From NCBI RefSeq assembly GCF_001735805.1, contig NZ_CP017248.1, forward strand, positions 5,084,001-5,148,000: a DNA stretch of 64,000 nt. Direction: 5' to 3'. Positions 52,654-60,846 of this stretch are shown here, piece by piece. The translations under genes and the position numbers were made by a program. Position 1 is the stretch's first letter; every line of letters begins with the position of its first letter. Origin of the DNA: Streptomyces fodineus. GTDB lineage: Bacteria > Actinomycetota > Actinomycetes > Streptomycetales > Streptomycetaceae. Under the pieces are notes generated by a model, which saw only the letters and a program-made list of their open reading frames with translations, was not told where the DNA came from and made no database searches.

Positions 52654-54048
52654 TCAGTCTTCGTCGGCCGCTTCCAACGCGCTTTCGATCTGCCGGTTCG
52701 CGCGCTGCTGGTTGCGGTGGATGGCCTTGGCATAGAAGCGGAACAGGACGGCGATGCTGTGGCCCGCTCGGCGCGCGACTTCTGCCGGGGAGACGCCGGA
52801 TTCCAGCCAGAGCGAGACACCCGCGTGACGCAGGGAGTACGGCACGTCAGCCAGCGGGGAAGCTGCTTCAGTCTCGGTCAGCACCGCGAGTCGAGCCGCT
52901 TTCCAGACCTCCCCGTACTCCTTGGAGAGCAGGTGGCCGCCCTGGGCCGCACGGAACAGCCGGCCGTCTTCAGCGGTACCGAACTCCTTAATGTGCTCGC
53001 GGACCAGGCGCACAAGGACGGGCGGAATCGGCACAGGCCGGGTCGCTTTGCGGGCGCGCTTCTTCAGGCCGCGCGTGTCGAACGACTCGCCTGTGTCGGT
53101 CCAGCCGGAGCCGACACGGGGCATGCTGGTCGACAGCAGCACCTCGCCCCAGCCCTCTTCGGGAAGAGTGAAGTCGTCCTCACGGAGACTGGCCGCCTCA
53201 CCAGGGCGGTTGGCCGCGTAGTAGAGGCAGCCGAAGAACGCCTTCAGGTGCCGTCCCCTTTCGCCCTGTTCGCCTACGGCGTTGATCAGCGCCTTCGCCA
53301 GCTTCGGGCCGGGTACGAACCGGAAGTCGATCTCGTCGTCAGTTTCGGGCGGGATCCAGTCGACCTTGTCGAGGGGCAGGGTCGTCAGCAACTCCCGTTC
53401 CACCGCGTACCGGAGGCAGTTGCTGAAGACGGTTCGCTTGCGATTCACGGTGTTCTCGGCAGCGGCCGTGCCGTCCTGCTTCAGCTTCAGAGCGTCGAGC
53501 GCCGTACGCACCACGGAGGGCGTGTTGAGCGCGGTGATGTCGACGGATTTTCGACTGATCCAGTCCAACGCCGCCACGATGTCGGCGGGCGGCTCTTCGA
53601 CGTCGATACGAGGCTTCAGCGTCCCGTCGTCGCCGAGGACGAAGCGGTAGACCCAAGAGTAGAGGGCGATGCGGAGCACCTTGGGAGCCGGGGTCCCTCG
53701 GTTGTCCTCGACCAGCTTCGGCGTGATGGTGGCCAGCGTGTCAGCGATGCTCGCGCGGTGCTTGGCCGAAGCGCCGGGCCACTTCATCTCCGCATAGGCG
53801 CGGGTGTGGGCGTACCAGGTGGTGGAGTTGAGCGCTTGCACCTCCGAGGCAGGCAGGCCGGTTTCCGTGTCGAACTGCTCACGGTTGCGCAGGGCCGCAA
53901 GCAGCTCCGAGCGCCGACCGTCAGCCTGAGCCTTGATCTTGTAGCTCTTGGAGAAGGGGCGGGGGCCGACCCGCCAGCGGAGCTGATAGGCCGCCAGACG
54001 GTTCGGCCGCTTGCGGATGCCCCAGATCTGCACGTCGTAGGTCAGCAC
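52654..54048 (-). CDS. int: Tyrosine recombinase (AICE/phage integrase)
   Basis: This 464-aa site-specific recombinase has an N-terminal SAM-like core-binding domain and a C-terminal catalytic domain. Visible residues are the first Arg in NRPGEAASLRE, the YSLRHAGVSLWL block (His-X-X-Arg region), the GHSIAVLFRFYAKA end with the nucleophilic Tyr, and a helical tail. The GTG at 54048 overlaps the excisionase stop. It belongs to the pSAM2/SLP1-type integrases. It reads toward the tRNA-Ser, though 5 kb of cargo lies between, which is unusual because attP normally abuts int. Confidence 0.95.
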   Translation of the reverse strand: MLTYDVQIWGIRKRPNRLAAYQLRWRVGPRPFSKSYKIKAQADGRRSELLAALRNREQFDTETGLPASEVQALNSTTWYAHTRAYAEMKWPGASAKHRASIADTLATITPKLVEDNRGTPAPKVLRIALYSWVYRFVLGDDGTLKPRIDVEEPPADIVAALDWISRKSVDITALNTPSVVRTALDALKLKQDGTAAAENTVNRKRTVFSNCLRYAVERELLTTLPLDKVDWIPPETDDEIDFRFVPGPKLAKALINAVGEQGERGRHLKAFFGCLYYAANRPGEAASLREDDFTLPEEGWGEVLLSTSMPRVGSGWTDTGESFDTRGLKKRARKATRPVPIPPVLVRLVREHIKEFGTAEDGRLFRAAQGGHLLSKEYGEVWKAARLAVLTETEAASPLADVPYSLRHAGVSLWLESGVSPAEVARRAGHSIAVLFRFYAKAIHRNQQRANRQIESALEAADED

Positions 54049-54248
54049 GCTTCCCGCACCTCGCAGGAGTCGAACCAGGCGTCGAGGTCGGCCCGGCGTA
54101 TGCGGATCTGCCCGTTGGGGAGCTTCAGGTGCCTCGGAGCCTGGCCCCGAGCACGCATGCGGTAGAAGGCGGCACGGGACACCCCGATCTCAGCCAGCGC
54201 TTCCTCCAGCTTCAGCGTCTGCCTGTCGGCCTTGGTCGGAGTGGTCAC
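54042..54248 (-). CDS. xis: Excisionase-like MerR/HTH protein
   Basis: This 68-aa DNA-binding protein has a helix-turn-helix (LEEALAEIGVSRAAFYRMRARGQAP) followed by the wing LPNGQIRIRRADLDAW typical of AICE excisionases. The GTG at 54248 overlaps the repSA stop (GTGA), and its stop overlaps the integrase start, so rep-xis-int form a translationally coupled set. It should direct excision of the element. Confidence 0.9.
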   Translation of the reverse strand: MTTPTKADRQTLKLEEALAEIGVSRAAFYRMRARGQAPRHLKLPNGQIRIRRADLDAWFDSCEVREAC

Positions 54249-55696
54249 AGCCAGGGCTCTCCTTCGGTCTTGATGCGTTCGGCTTCGTTGAGGTCGTGGC
54301 GGACCTGAGCGGCGAGGAATTCTTCGCCGGGGCGGTAGCCGCTGCTGAGGTAGGTCCAGGAGGAGGCGGTGACGAGGGTGGTCTCGTCGGTGGTGGGGTG
54401 GCCGGCGCGGGCGGCTTCGGCTTGGGCGAGGCGCCAGGCGCGGCGTACGTTGCGGAGGGCGCCGAGGGTGGTGGAGTAGGCGCGGGACTTGCTGGAGAAG
54501 TGGCCGCGGAAGCCGAGCATGTGAGCCCACTTCCAGAGCTTGAGTTCGGCGAACTCCGGCAGGTGGCCGAGGTCCCAGGCGGTACGGATCATCTGCCGTA
54601 CGTGCTGCTGGATGGGCAGGGCCTTGATGGGTTCCGCCTGTCCGGTGCCGTCGCAGTCGGGACACCGGTCGTGGAAGCCGTCGGGGCCGCGTACGTACCC
54701 GCGTCCGGCGCAGGGGCGGCACATCAGGGTGCGGTCCACGGTTCCCGCGCCCTCAGCGTTCTTGGTGGCGTACTTGGCGACGTATCCGGCGACCTTGGAG
54801 TCTGTGAGTTCGCCGTCGCCCAGGGCAGTGATGGGGTCGACCTTGAACCGGCGGCCCCAGGCGATGACACGTTCGCCGATGGAGTCGGATTCGATGGTGA
54901 GCCGGGCGCGCTTGACTGCCAGGCCCACGGCGGCCTTGAGGGCGTCGAGGGTGGCCCAGGCCGGGGGCGGGGTGGTGTGGCCGTCGGGCCCGTCGAAGCG
55001 GATCACGGCGTGGAAGTGGACCAGGCCGCGCTTTTGGTACTCGGCGACCTTGGCGAAGGAGACGCGCAGGGCGGCGTTCAGCGCCTTCTGCGTCATGCCG
55101 AGGTGTTCGGCCAGGGCGCGGCGCAGGTAGGTGGTGAAGCGTGCCCAGAGCTGTCCGGCGTGCGCGTTCCAGAGCACTGCCCCGGCGTAGTCGTAGGTGG
55201 CCGGGTTCAGCGGGGTGCTCAGGGCAGGGTCGTCGTCGGCGTGCTGGGTGCCGCAGCGGCAGCGGCGGGGCTTGCCCGCGCTGTCGGTGTTGCGGTGGAC
55301 GGGGCCGAAGGAGGGGGCGGTGAGGGTGACGAAGGCGCGGGGGTGGTCGCGGACGGTTTCGGCGACGTTCTTGCCGCCGGAGAGGCCGGCCTTGATCAGG
55401 TGGTAGGTGTCGGCGGCGTAGACGCGGGAGCAGGCGGGGCAGCGGGAGGAGCGGCGGTTGCCGCAGGTGGTCAGCAGCCGTCCGGTGGGTTCGTCTTCGG
55501 AGCGGTAGGAGCGGACCACTTCCTTGGTGGCCTGGTCGGTGGTGATCGTCCAGCCGTGGAGGTTGACCGGGCTGGAGCAGCCGCGCAGGTTGCGGACCTG
55601 CTCTTGTACGCGGTCGAAGTCGTGGGTGTTGGCCAGTTCGATCAGGTCCCGCAGGCCGGGGCTGATGACGTGGCGCAGGTCGAGGGGGCGGCGCAT
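54245..55696 (-). CDS. repSA: RepSA-type rolling-circle replication initiator
   Basis: This 483-aa HUH-class initiator has the His-X-His motif in RGLVHFHAVIRFDG and the Tyr/Lys block KVAGYVAKYATKNAEG (catalytic Tyr with spaced Lys). Cys pairs (RCPACSRVY, CRCG, CRPCAGRGYV and DRCPDCDGTG) can form zinc ribbons. It nicks the double-strand origin so the excised circle can replicate. I chose ATG 55696, 13 nt after GGAGA; a longer N terminus is possible. It starts the rep-xis-int operon. Confidence 0.93.
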   Translation of the reverse strand: MRRPLDLRHVISPGLRDLIELANTHDFDRVQEQVRNLRGCSSPVNLHGWTITTDQATKEVVRSYRSEDEPTGRLLTTCGNRRSSRCPACSRVYAADTYHLIKAGLSGGKNVAETVRDHPRAFVTLTAPSFGPVHRNTDSAGKPRRCRCGTQHADDDPALSTPLNPATYDYAGAVLWNAHAGQLWARFTTYLRRALAEHLGMTQKALNAALRVSFAKVAEYQKRGLVHFHAVIRFDGPDGHTTPPPAWATLDALKAAVGLAVKRARLTIESDSIGERVIAWGRRFKVDPITALGDGELTDSKVAGYVAKYATKNAEGAGTVDRTLMCRPCAGRGYVRGPDGFHDRCPDCDGTGQAEPIKALPIQQHVRQMIRTAWDLGHLPEFAELKLWKWAHMLGFRGHFSSKSRAYSTTLGALRNVRRAWRLAQAEAARAGHPTTDETTLVTASSWTYLSSGYRPGEEFLAAQVRHDLNEAERIKTEGEPWL

Positions 55697-55846
55697 GGGT
55701 GGCGGGGTCTCCTCTCTGGCAGGATCGTGTGACCTGCGGGCAGCAGCGAACAGTGCGCTCGGGCTGCTGCCCGCAGGCATGACGGACTGGGCCCAGGGAC
55801 GGGCGAGGTTGGGGGATGCCGGGGTGCCGGCGGGGAGGGCGCGGCG

Positions 55847-56608
55847 CTACAGGGCGGCGTGGAGGGCGGTGGCCATGGGCAGGCCGATGCCGAGTCGCCG
55901 CTTGAGCTGGGCCGCCGTGATGGGTTCGCCGTGCTCGGCGTGGTGGGACGCGGCGATGGAGCGTGCTTCGGCGAGCAGCGGCTCAGGCACCTTGACCGCA
56001 GGCACAGGCACGGCGGGCGCCGGGGCGCCGGGCGCGACGACCGGGGCGGGTACCGGCGTGACGGGTGGTGCAGGCGTCGGGGCGGTTTCCGGTTCGGTGG
56101 ACGCCGGGGCGGGCTCTCGGGCGGGCTCCGTCTCGGTGACCGGGTCCGGGGCGGGCTCGTGGGTCGGTTCCGTCTCGGCAACCGGGGCCGGGGCGGCTGC
56201 ATCGGTGGTGACTGCGTGGAAGGAGCGCAGGAGCTGCGGGCCGACCGCTCCCCAGCCCAGGAGCAGCACCGGGGCCACGGCGTCCACGGCGGCGCGGCCG
56301 TAGTGCTCGGCGACGATGGGTTCGGCGATGTTGAGGGCCAGGGTCAGCAGTCCGGAGACGTGCATGAGGCGGGTGGCCGCCTTCATCTGCTCGGGCGGGA
56401 CGCCCCTTAGGGAGAGGTAGCGCAGGGCGACCAGGAGCCCGACAACCGACAGGTCAACCATGGGGGCGATCAGGGGTGCGATGGGGGCGGGGACGCCCAG
56501 GCGCAGGGCCAGGGCCCAGACGTTGCCGAAGGAGAAGACGAACGCCAGGGCGGCGATGATGCCCATGACCACGGTCACGATGCGCTGGGTGATCCGGTCC
56601 TCAGACAT
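55847..56608 (-). CDS. DUF2637 (SpdB-like) membrane protein
   Basis: This 253-aa AICE protein has four hydrophobic segments in its first ~130 residues (IVTVVMGIIAALAFVFSF onward), the DUF2637 domain. A ~75-residue linker of Pro/Ala/Glu/Thr repeats (PTHEP, PDPVTETEP) follows, then a small HTH-like C-terminal region (PITAAQLKRRLGIGLPMATAL). Similar proteins in Streptomyces plasmids help intramycelial spread. It starts at ATG 56608 and lies between the translocase and repSA genes on the minus strand. Confidence 0.85.
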   Translation of the reverse strand: MSEDRITQRIVTVVMGIIAALAFVFSFGNVWALALRLGVPAPIAPLIAPMVDLSVVGLLVALRYLSLRGVPPEQMKAATRLMHVSGLLTLALNIAEPIVAEHYGRAAVDAVAPVLLLGWGAVGPQLLRSFHAVTTDAAAPAPVAETEPTHEPAPDPVTETEPAREPAPASTEPETAPTPAPPVTPVPAPVVAPGAPAPAVPVPAVKVPEPLLAEARSIAASHHAEHGEPITAAQLKRRLGIGLPMATALHAAL

Positions 56609-56659
56609 TGGGAGTTCACCTCCTTTCCGTTGCTCGCGGGGGCTCAGGCGTGTGAATGG

Positions 56660-58072
56660 TCAGGCCGCCACAGGCGACAGGGAACCGTCGTCGTCCGGGT
56701 CCTCCTTGGTGAGGTCGACAGCGGGGAGCAGGTCGGCCGGGTCGGAGGTCAGGTGGTTGGTGGCGTGCGCGATCTCCTCCGCCCACTCGTCCGGCACGTA
56801 CGGCGTGCGGATGCGGGTGAAGCCGGGCTGCGACTGGTGGTTCATCGAGGCGACGCCGACATAGGCCGGGTCCTGAAGGTTGATCGGGTTGGCGTCCGGC
56901 CACTCCCGGATGTCCTCCCCCAGGGCCGCCACGGCAGCTTCGGCGGTCTTCTGTGCGAAGCTCAGGCTCACGGGGCACACGTCGCGGATGAAGGTGGGGA
57001 TGGCGTCGCCCGTGCTCTTCTGCGTGGCGAGGATGACGAGGATGCCCACCGAGCGGCCCTTCTTGACCAGGTCTTCCACGAGCCGGGCGTTCTCGGCGGC
57101 GAGGGCGGCGAGTTTCTTCGACCGCTCATCCCTGCCCTTGTGGTCACGGAAGTAGGTGTGCGCCTCATCGATGATCAGCACGACCAGCGGCCACTTCTCG
57201 GACGGGCCCACGTCCCACATGGACTTGGCCCCGAGCACTGCCTGTATCAGGGCGTGGCGCTTGCGCCGCAGGTCCACCAGCCGCTGGAAAAGCTTGTTGG
57301 CCTCTTCGAGGTCATCGCCGACGAAGGCGAACATGCGCTGTACCCAGGCGTAGTAGTCACCCTCGTACGCGGCCGACACCTTGCCGTCTGCGCAGGCGAA
57401 CTGAACCCACGGCGCGGGTGCCCAGTCCGACAACAGACGGTTGATCAGCGACGTCTTGCCCTTGCCGGGAAGGCCGGCCACGGTCACGCCAGGCACCTGC
57501 CGCAGGTCCACGGACACCGGCTGCGCGTACTCGTCCACGCCCAGCTCCCACTGCGCCACCTTCTCCGGCACCGCGCCCGTGGGGCGATGCTCGGTGGGCA
57601 ACGTCAGCGGATCGAACCGCACGCCCCGGATGACGACTGATCCCGGCTCGTCTTGGGTGACCGCCACGCGCGTGCACCGCCAGGCGTCCGACAGATGTGG
57701 GGCCGCCTTCTTGTACTGCTCCAGGCCGACCCCGGGCAAGCAGCTCGCCCGCGCGATCACCCCGTACGCGTCATGCGTGACCTTCAGCGCGGGGACCAGG
57801 ATGCGGGGCTTGATGGGCTTGCCGTCCGTGTTCGCCAGCGAGGCCAGCGTGGTCGGCATCTTGTCCGTGGCGCACAGCTTCAGCATCTGCGCGAGCCGCT
57901 TCCAGGACCGCCGCACCCGCACGGCCTGCCGGATGGACTGCCGGGTCATGGCATCGGCCCGCAGGTAGCGGACCACCCACCACACCGACCAGCCGACCAG
58001 CACGGCCAGCGCCACGCCGACGACCCAGAGGCCATAGCCGAAGGCCCCTCCGGTCGGGTCGTTGTCCTTCAT
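56660..58072 (-). CDS. tra: FtsK/TraB-like DNA translocase (conjugal transfer)
   Basis: This 470-aa protein has one N-terminal span (LWVVGVALAVLVGWSVWWVV), a linker, and a FtsK/SpoIIIE-type ATPase with Walker A GLPGKGKTS (200-208) and Walker B LVVLIIDEAH, followed by LVILATQKSTGDAIPTFIRD. In Streptomyces this protein alone moves double-stranded DNA between hyphae. It starts at ATG 58072 after AGGAGAG. The small upstream gene overlaps it by 4 bp. Confidence 0.93.
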   Translation of the reverse strand: MKDNDPTGGAFGYGLWVVGVALAVLVGWSVWWVVRYLRADAMTRQSIRQAVRVRRSWKRLAQMLKLCATDKMPTTLASLANTDGKPIKPRILVPALKVTHDAYGVIARASCLPGVGLEQYKKAAPHLSDAWRCTRVAVTQDEPGSVVIRGVRFDPLTLPTEHRPTGAVPEKVAQWELGVDEYAQPVSVDLRQVPGVTVAGLPGKGKTSLINRLLSDWAPAPWVQFACADGKVSAAYEGDYYAWVQRMFAFVGDDLEEANKLFQRLVDLRRKRHALIQAVLGAKSMWDVGPSEKWPLVVLIIDEAHTYFRDHKGRDERSKKLAALAAENARLVEDLVKKGRSVGILVILATQKSTGDAIPTFIRDVCPVSLSFAQKTAEAAVAALGEDIREWPDANPINLQDPAYVGVASMNHQSQPGFTRIRTPYVPDEWAEEIAHATNHLTSDPADLLPAVDLTKEDPDDDGSLSPVAA

Positions 58073-58278
58073 GTGTTGCTCTCCTGAGAGTTGTAGAGGA
58101 AGGCCGCAAGGGCCGTTTCGAGGGCCGCCCGATCCGGGGCGGCGAGCCGGGGGAAGCCGTAGCCGACGAGCACGGCCGCCACCGAGCTGATGAGGGAGTC
58201 ACTGAGCCGGGCATCCGGCCCGGCGTGAGGCAGTGGGTAGCTGCACTCGACGCCGGACCGGAACGCAGTACCGCTCAC
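58069..58278 (-). CDS. Small hypothetical AICE protein
   Basis: This 69-aa protein overlaps tra by 4 bp (ATGA) and the upstream regulator stop (GTGA), so it is part of the same coupled operon. The C-terminal half looks helical (SDSLISSVAAVLVGYGFPRLAAPDRAALETAL). Function is unknown; the place suggests a part in transfer or its control. Confidence 0.65.
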   Translation of the reverse strand: MSGTAFRSGVECSYPLPHAGPDARLSDSLISSVAAVLVGYGFPRLAAPDRAALETALAAFLYNSQESNT

Positions 58279-58634
58279 GCCGCCTCAGCGGCCGAAGCCG
58301 GACCGCCGACCAGGTCCAGGCGCTCCGCGCGGTAGGCGATGCCGTCCGAGAGCGACCCGTTGAAGATCCGGGCCCACGGGGTGGCGAACAGCTCCACCGG
58401 CATCACCGGCATGCCCGGCTTGAGGCCGTTGGGGAGACCGTTCTCCGGGACGGTGATCTTCATGGCCTCGGCGCGGTCGTCCTCCATGAAGAAGAGGGTG
58501 ACCGTGAACAGCCTCTGGCCGGACTCGCGGTCCACGGCGAACTGCGTCTTCTCCTGGTCCGCGTACTTCGGCACCGGCTGGTTGCCGACCATGAACGACG
58601 CGGACGGGAGCAGGCCAACACGGATACGGGCCAT
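58275..58634 (-). CDS. SCO3933-family regulatory protein
   Basis: This 119-aa protein resembles the small AICE proteins called SCO3933-type regulators: MARIRVGLLP start, KTQFAVDRESGQRLFTVTLFF, and VPENGLPNGLKPGMPVMPVELFATPWARIFNG. The fold looks OB-like or beta-rich, so single-strand DNA or protein binding is possible. The ATG at 58634 follows AAAGGACG. It heads the minus-strand operon through tra, rep, xis and int. Confidence 0.82.
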   Translation of the reverse strand: MARIRVGLLPSASFMVGNQPVPKYADQEKTQFAVDRESGQRLFTVTLFFMEDDRAEAMKITVPENGLPNGLKPGMPVMPVELFATPWARIFNGSLSDGIAYRAERLDLVGGPASAAEAA

Positions 58635-58683
58635 GGGTGTTACGTCCTTTCGGTAGCGCCCGCCGGAGTGGCGGAACGACATC

Positions 58684-58803
58684 TATAAAACATCGGTGAC
58701 CTAGCACAGTCAAGTCACGGCGGTGAGCTAGGTGCTGGTGGAAACCAGTACAGCTATGTCAGTGGGGTGTGCTAGGGCAGCTAGGAGTGGCTACCCTGAT
58801 GCC
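58684..58803. promoter_or_regulatory. Divergent operator-promoter region of the element
   Basis: For the minus-strand operon, TTGACT (58708-58713) and TTTATA (58684-58689) form a sigma-70-type promoter. Copies of GTGCTAG/GCTAGG lie in its spacer (58701-58707) and again at 58726, 58769 and 58780, the last two around the gntR promoter. TACCCT (58792-58797) lies 6 nt before the gntR ATG, so that message may be leaderless. The repeats are likely repressor sites. Confidence 0.7.
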
Positions 58804-59295
58804 ATGACTCCCGCGCGTGAGAAGAAGCCCGACCGCCGGCCGCCGTATCAGCACGCCGCCGACGAGCTTCGGCGCGAGATCAAGCAAGGTCGCTTCAAGC
58901 CCGGCCAGCAGATGCCGTCTGTACGCGAGCTACAAGAACGCTTCGGGGTCGCCAACATGACTGCCAGAAGCGCCCTGAACGTGCTGCGGGACGAAGGACT
59001 GATCTACACCATCCACGGCCGGGGCAGCTTCGTCGCCGATATCGGCGATCAAACGGGCGGGTTCACCGTCGACTACACCCCGCCCGCTTGGTATCTCGCC
59101 AACACCAAGGGTCAGCCACACGACGAAGCCGAGAGCGAGGTTAAGGACGGGGGGCCCGACGACCAGACCGCCGGGACCTCCCTCATCAAGCTACTGGCCG
59201 ACCTGCGGGACGAAATTCGAGCCCTCAGCGCCGAGCATCAGGAACTCCGTCGAGAAGTCGACGCGCTGAAGAAGGCCCAGCAGCAGCGTTCCTGA
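58804..59295 (+). CDS. GntR-family repressor (KorSA-like)
   Basis: This 163-aa protein has an N-terminal GntR winged HTH (PPYQHAADELRREIKQGRFKPGQQMPSVRELQERFGVANMTARSALNVL). The end is a coiled coil (LADLRDEIRALSAEHQELRREVDALKKA). KorSA of pSAM2 is a GntR protein that represses its own gene and the transfer/replication genes. The ATG at 58804 follows a -10-like TACCCT by 6 nt, without a Shine-Dalgarno sequence. It faces the SCO3933-like operon and its operator repeats. Confidence 0.9.
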   Translation: MTPAREKKPDRRPPYQHAADELRREIKQGRFKPGQQMPSVRELQERFGVANMTARSALNVLRDEGLIYTIHGRGSFVADIGDQTGGFTVDYTPPAWYLANTKGQPHDEAESEVKDGGPDDQTAGTSLIKLLADLRDEIRALSAEHQELRREVDALKKAQQQRS

Positions 59296-59443
59296 GCTGC
59301 GCAACCTCCTGCCGCATCTGTCGCGCCTCACGGCTGAGCCGTCCCACCATGGCCCTCATCTCGCTCACCAGCGCGGCCACCTCCGCCATTTCCCGGCTGG
59401 AAATGGTGACCCCCTGCCTTTCGCCGCCTATCCGGTTGGTCAT
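59225..59443 (-). CDS. Small coiled-coil protein overlapping the GntR gene end
   Basis: This 72-aa frame starts at ATG 59443 and encodes a helical, charged stretch (SSREMAEVAALVSEMRAMVG, then RLSREARQMRQEVAQLR) with heptad-like spacing. The last 24 codons are antisense to the 3' end of the GntR gene. The two coiled coils face each other on opposite strands. It may be real and interact with the repressor, or be the antisense shadow of the repeat-like Glu/Arg codons. The ribosome binding site is weak (GGGGCG). Confidence 0.4.
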   Translation of the reverse strand: MTNRIGGERQGVTISSREMAEVAALVSEMRAMVGRLSREARQMRQEVAQLRNAAAGPSSARRLLDGVPDARR

Positions 59444-60219
59444 GTCGCCCCGTTCTCCGATGTGCCATTCCCGCCGTTGCTCTTGATCAGGCGCGGGGCC
59501 AGCGCGGACCATCCGACCAACCGCAGGTCCACCAGTCGACCAACATCTATCGGCTGAACCGGACACCTTGCGGGCATGAGGCAGCACCCTCCCGCCAGAC
59601 GGGGAGGAACCTTTCTGCCCAGCCCGCACGACGGGACGCATGACCGATGTCCGCGCACTCGGCGGACAAAGCGAACCGAGACTTCCAGGCGCAGCCTCCG
59701 CCTGAATCCGAAGCGGCCTTCCACTGTCCCTGCGCTTTACGACCCACATCACACATCTCCCTTCGTTCTCCGAGGAACACCAATGGTCCGGAGAATCGGC
59801 CGTTTGCCCAACCGCCGATCGTCGGCTATGTTGCGCCCCTCCATCGAGGCGAGACACCTCAAACACGTCCACATTTCAGGGCGCTTGTGACCCTCGCCAC
59901 TTTCGTAGGGGCCGCCAATCTCCGCCCCTCACCCACCGAAGGGGAAGAAATCCCGCCCCGGCGTGACACCCCAAAGGTCACGAATTGGTAACGGCGGGTG
60001 CCGCTTGTCGCGTGTTTTTCCACAGCCCCAACTCTGGACCGATCTACCTGTGGACAAATTTCGCCGACCGCCGGAACAAATAGGCATCAATGCGCCTACA
60101 TATGTCCATAGGGGTGCGGAGTTGCGGAGCGGATTGGGAAGGCGAGGCCAGCGCGTGGCTGTATGACCGGCCAGGGACCCAGCGCAGCGGAGCTGTTCAG
60201 AGTTTCTTTACTGGATCAA
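59444..60219. other. Gene-free element region with one DnaA box
   Basis: About 780 bp without a supportable gene. TGTGGACAA lies at 60049-60057 (TTGTCCACA on the minus strand) and TTTTCCACA at 60016-60024. Frames at 59547-59783 and 59647-59991 lack start signals and family features. Confidence 0.45.
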
Positions 60220-60790
60220 GGCGGCCCGCCTACGGCGGGCCGCGCGCGCTGGCGGCCGGGGGCCGCCGCCGCTCCTGTCTGCCGCCCCGCTCCGGCGGCC
60301 CCCACCCGCTCAGCGCGCAGCAACGCCAAGGCGGACAGCCTGAGCAGGAAGCAACCCGACCAGTCCGAGCACCAGGACCAGACCGACAACGACCAAGCGA
60401 GGCCCTGCCGTCCGACCAGTCCGCGCTTCGCAGCCGCTGGACTTCACGGCCGCAGGCAAGCCCATGTGTCAGGCATCCGCGTCGACAACGCCCAGACCGG
60501 TACGAGGGCGAGGGCCGTGACGAGTGGAGGAAGCGTGGCTGAGGCCGGCGGGGGGGTGCTGGAAACACACGTGACGGGTGCTCGTTCGGCGCACCCGCCA
60601 TCGTGGCTGACTTTCGGTGGCTCAGGTCAGAACCCCTCTCCAATTCGACAACGGGGAGCCGGGGTTGCGGCAGCGCCCGAATACGAGCACGCCGACCGCC
60701 CCGGTACCATCGGCACCGGGGTCCTGATCAGGGCTTCCGCGACCGGACCACCCGGAATGCTGTCCAGGCTGAGGGGTGGTCCGGTCTTTG
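60220..60790 (+). ncRNA. Possible structured RNA or origin region of the element
   Basis: The tract starts with GCGGCCCGCC-TAC-GGCGGGCCGC (60221-60243), continues with several GC-rich potential stems, and ends at a good plus-strand terminator (60741-60789). Frames through it have scrambled composition and no domain. A plus-strand transcript could be a regulatory RNA, or the region could be the single-strand origin of the replicating circle. Both are inferences. Confidence 0.3.
60741..60789 (+). terminator. Plus-strand terminator
   Basis: GACCGGACCACCC (60741-60753) and its exact complement GGGTGGTCCGGTC (60774-60786) form a 13-bp stem with a 20-nt loop, followed by TTTGTG. The T-run is only on the plus strand, yet the nearest annotated genes are minus-strand, implying an unannotated plus transcript. 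Confidence 0.7.
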
Positions 60791-60846
60791 TGTGGTTGGT
60801 CTTGGCTGCGGGATGCGCGCCGTCGGGGAGCGCCGGCGCTTCGGGA

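Noticed and set aside
54296..55732. 478-codon plus-strand open frame opposite repSA
   Set aside because: Gly/Val/Ala-rich shadow; the minus strand carries HUH and zinc motifs.
59647..59991. 114-codon plus-strand frame in the element
   Set aside because: Pro/Arg-rich text without start signal or domain.
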